64,000 nt of DNA, taken from the NCBI RefSeq assembly GCF_009931615.1, contig NZ_CP046620.1, forward strand, positions 3,270,501 to 3,334,500, read 5' to 3'. Origin of the DNA: Algicella marina. Its GTDB lineage: Bacteria > Pseudomonadota > Alphaproteobacteria > Rhodobacterales > Rhodobacteraceae. The translations under genes and the position numbers were made by a program. The notes below the pieces were generated by a model, which did no database searches, was not told the DNA's origin, and saw only the letters and a program-made list of their open reading frames with translations. This document shows, one piece after another, positions 63,545-64,000 of the stretch (positions are counted from its first letter, which is position 1; each line of letters opens with the position of its first letter).

Positions 63545-64000
63545 TCAGAATGCGCTGACGATCAGCCCGATGAAGGCCACCAGCCCTCCGCCTGTAAACA
63601 ACCAGCCCCACCACGGCAGCATTTCTGAGCGGTGGGATCTGCGGTTCGCAGGCTTGTTGGCGCGGATCAGCGCGTCTTCGGCCATGCCGGGCAGCAGCGG
63701 ACCAAAACGGGAGAGAACGCGCACGGTCGTTGCAATGTCGCGCAAGACGGCCTGAGGGCCGAGATTGTCACGAATGTAGTCCTCGACAACCGGCTTGGCG
63801 GTTTCCCACATGTTCATTGCCGGGTTGAGGCTGCGGGCCACCCCTTCGACCACCACCATCGTGCGTTGCAACAGGATGAGTTCGGTACGGGTCTCCATGC
63901 CGAAACGTTCCGTGACGTCGAACAGATGGGCCAGGAGCTTGGCCATTGATATTCGCCGCGCATCCTGCCCAAAGATCGGTTCACCAACGGAGCGCAGTGC
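63545..64000 (-). CDS. ubiB: Ubiquinone-biosynthesis protein UbiB, C-terminal part
   Basis: The frame stays open to the window edge, so this is the last 151 residues of a longer gene. ISMAKLLAHLFDVTERFGMETRTELILLQRTMVVVEGVARSL (in two parts) is characteristic of UbiB, an atypical kinase-like ATPase needed for ubiquinone assembly. Two hydrophobic stretches close to the C-terminus (WWGWLFTGGGLVAFIGLIVSAF) are the family's membrane anchor. The ATG at 63944-63946 is internal, not the start. The trpF-like gene starts 6 bp after the stop. Confidence 0.92.
   Translation of the reverse strand, partial: ALRSVGEPIFGQDARRISMAKLLAHLFDVTERFGMETRTELILLQRTMVVVEGVARSLNPAMNMWETAKPVVEDYIRDNLGPQAVLRDIATTVRVLSRFGPLLPGMAEDALIRANKPANRRSHRSEMLPWWGWLFTGGGLVAFIGLIVSAF

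Overview
The window reads as the chromosomal replication-origin region of an alphaproteobacterium of the Rhodobacteraceae (Rhodobacter/Roseobacter group). The signs are the order hslVU, fxsA, secB, dnaQ, coaE, aroE, maf and ppsR on one side and hemJ, rho, mnmE, mnmG, rsmG, parA, parB, hemW, rdgB, rph, hrcA and grpE on the other, a DUF3576-leuS-lptE-holA operon, a Rhodobacter-type porin, btaAB betaine-lipid genes and a CcrM methyltransferase. The DNA is GC-rich and tightly packed, with many 1, 4 or 8-14 bp overlaps and frequent GTG or TTG starts. I found no insertion sequence, prophage, integrase or CRISPR array.

Layout. 1-11.5 kb holds proteostasis genes (hslV and hslU, split by an inverted DM13 gene; secB), DUF2125, MFS, Smr and Tim44-like genes, and then the minus-strand run dnaQ-coaE-aroE-maf-ppsR. 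11.48-11.93 kb is a gene-free AT-richer stretch with DnaA boxes and direct repeats and is the best candidate for oriC. Genes on either side point away from it. 11.9-19.3 kb holds hemJ, rho, mnmE, mnmG, rsmG, parA and parB, with two perfect parS sites inside the first codons of mnmG and rsmG. 19.3-31.6 kb holds hemW-rdgB-rph facing hrcA-grpE, then mutS, a glutathione transferase and the holA-lptE-leuS-DUF3576 operon. 31.8-46.2 kb is mostly envelope and sulfur: porin, a membrane UDP-sugar dehydratase, fused ATP sulfurylase/APS kinase, tamA-tamB, YihY, a Crp-type regulator and a PPP phosphatase.

46.2-58.2 kb is a surface-glycan region: a polysaccharide copolymerase/tyrosine-kinase-like protein lacking the Walker A lysine, tRNA-Arg(CCT), a TPR protein, two very large glycosyltransferase fusions with opposite domain order, an unassigned 477-aa protein, and an 8-oxoguanine deaminase that looks out of place. 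58.2-64 kb holds a likely phosphate-starvation lipid-remodelling operon (PlcP-type phosphodiesterase, BtaA, BtaB) behind a candidate Pho box, then ccrM with three GANTC sites upstream, rnhB, a divergent trpF-like gene and the 3' part of ubiB.

How the parts fit: the origin, ParABS and CcrM form the replication, segregation and methylation core. The phospholipase-BtaAB operon would let the cell replace phospholipid by DGTS. Porin, TamAB, LptE and the glycan genes build the outer surface. All functions are inferred by reading the translated sequence; no database search was run.
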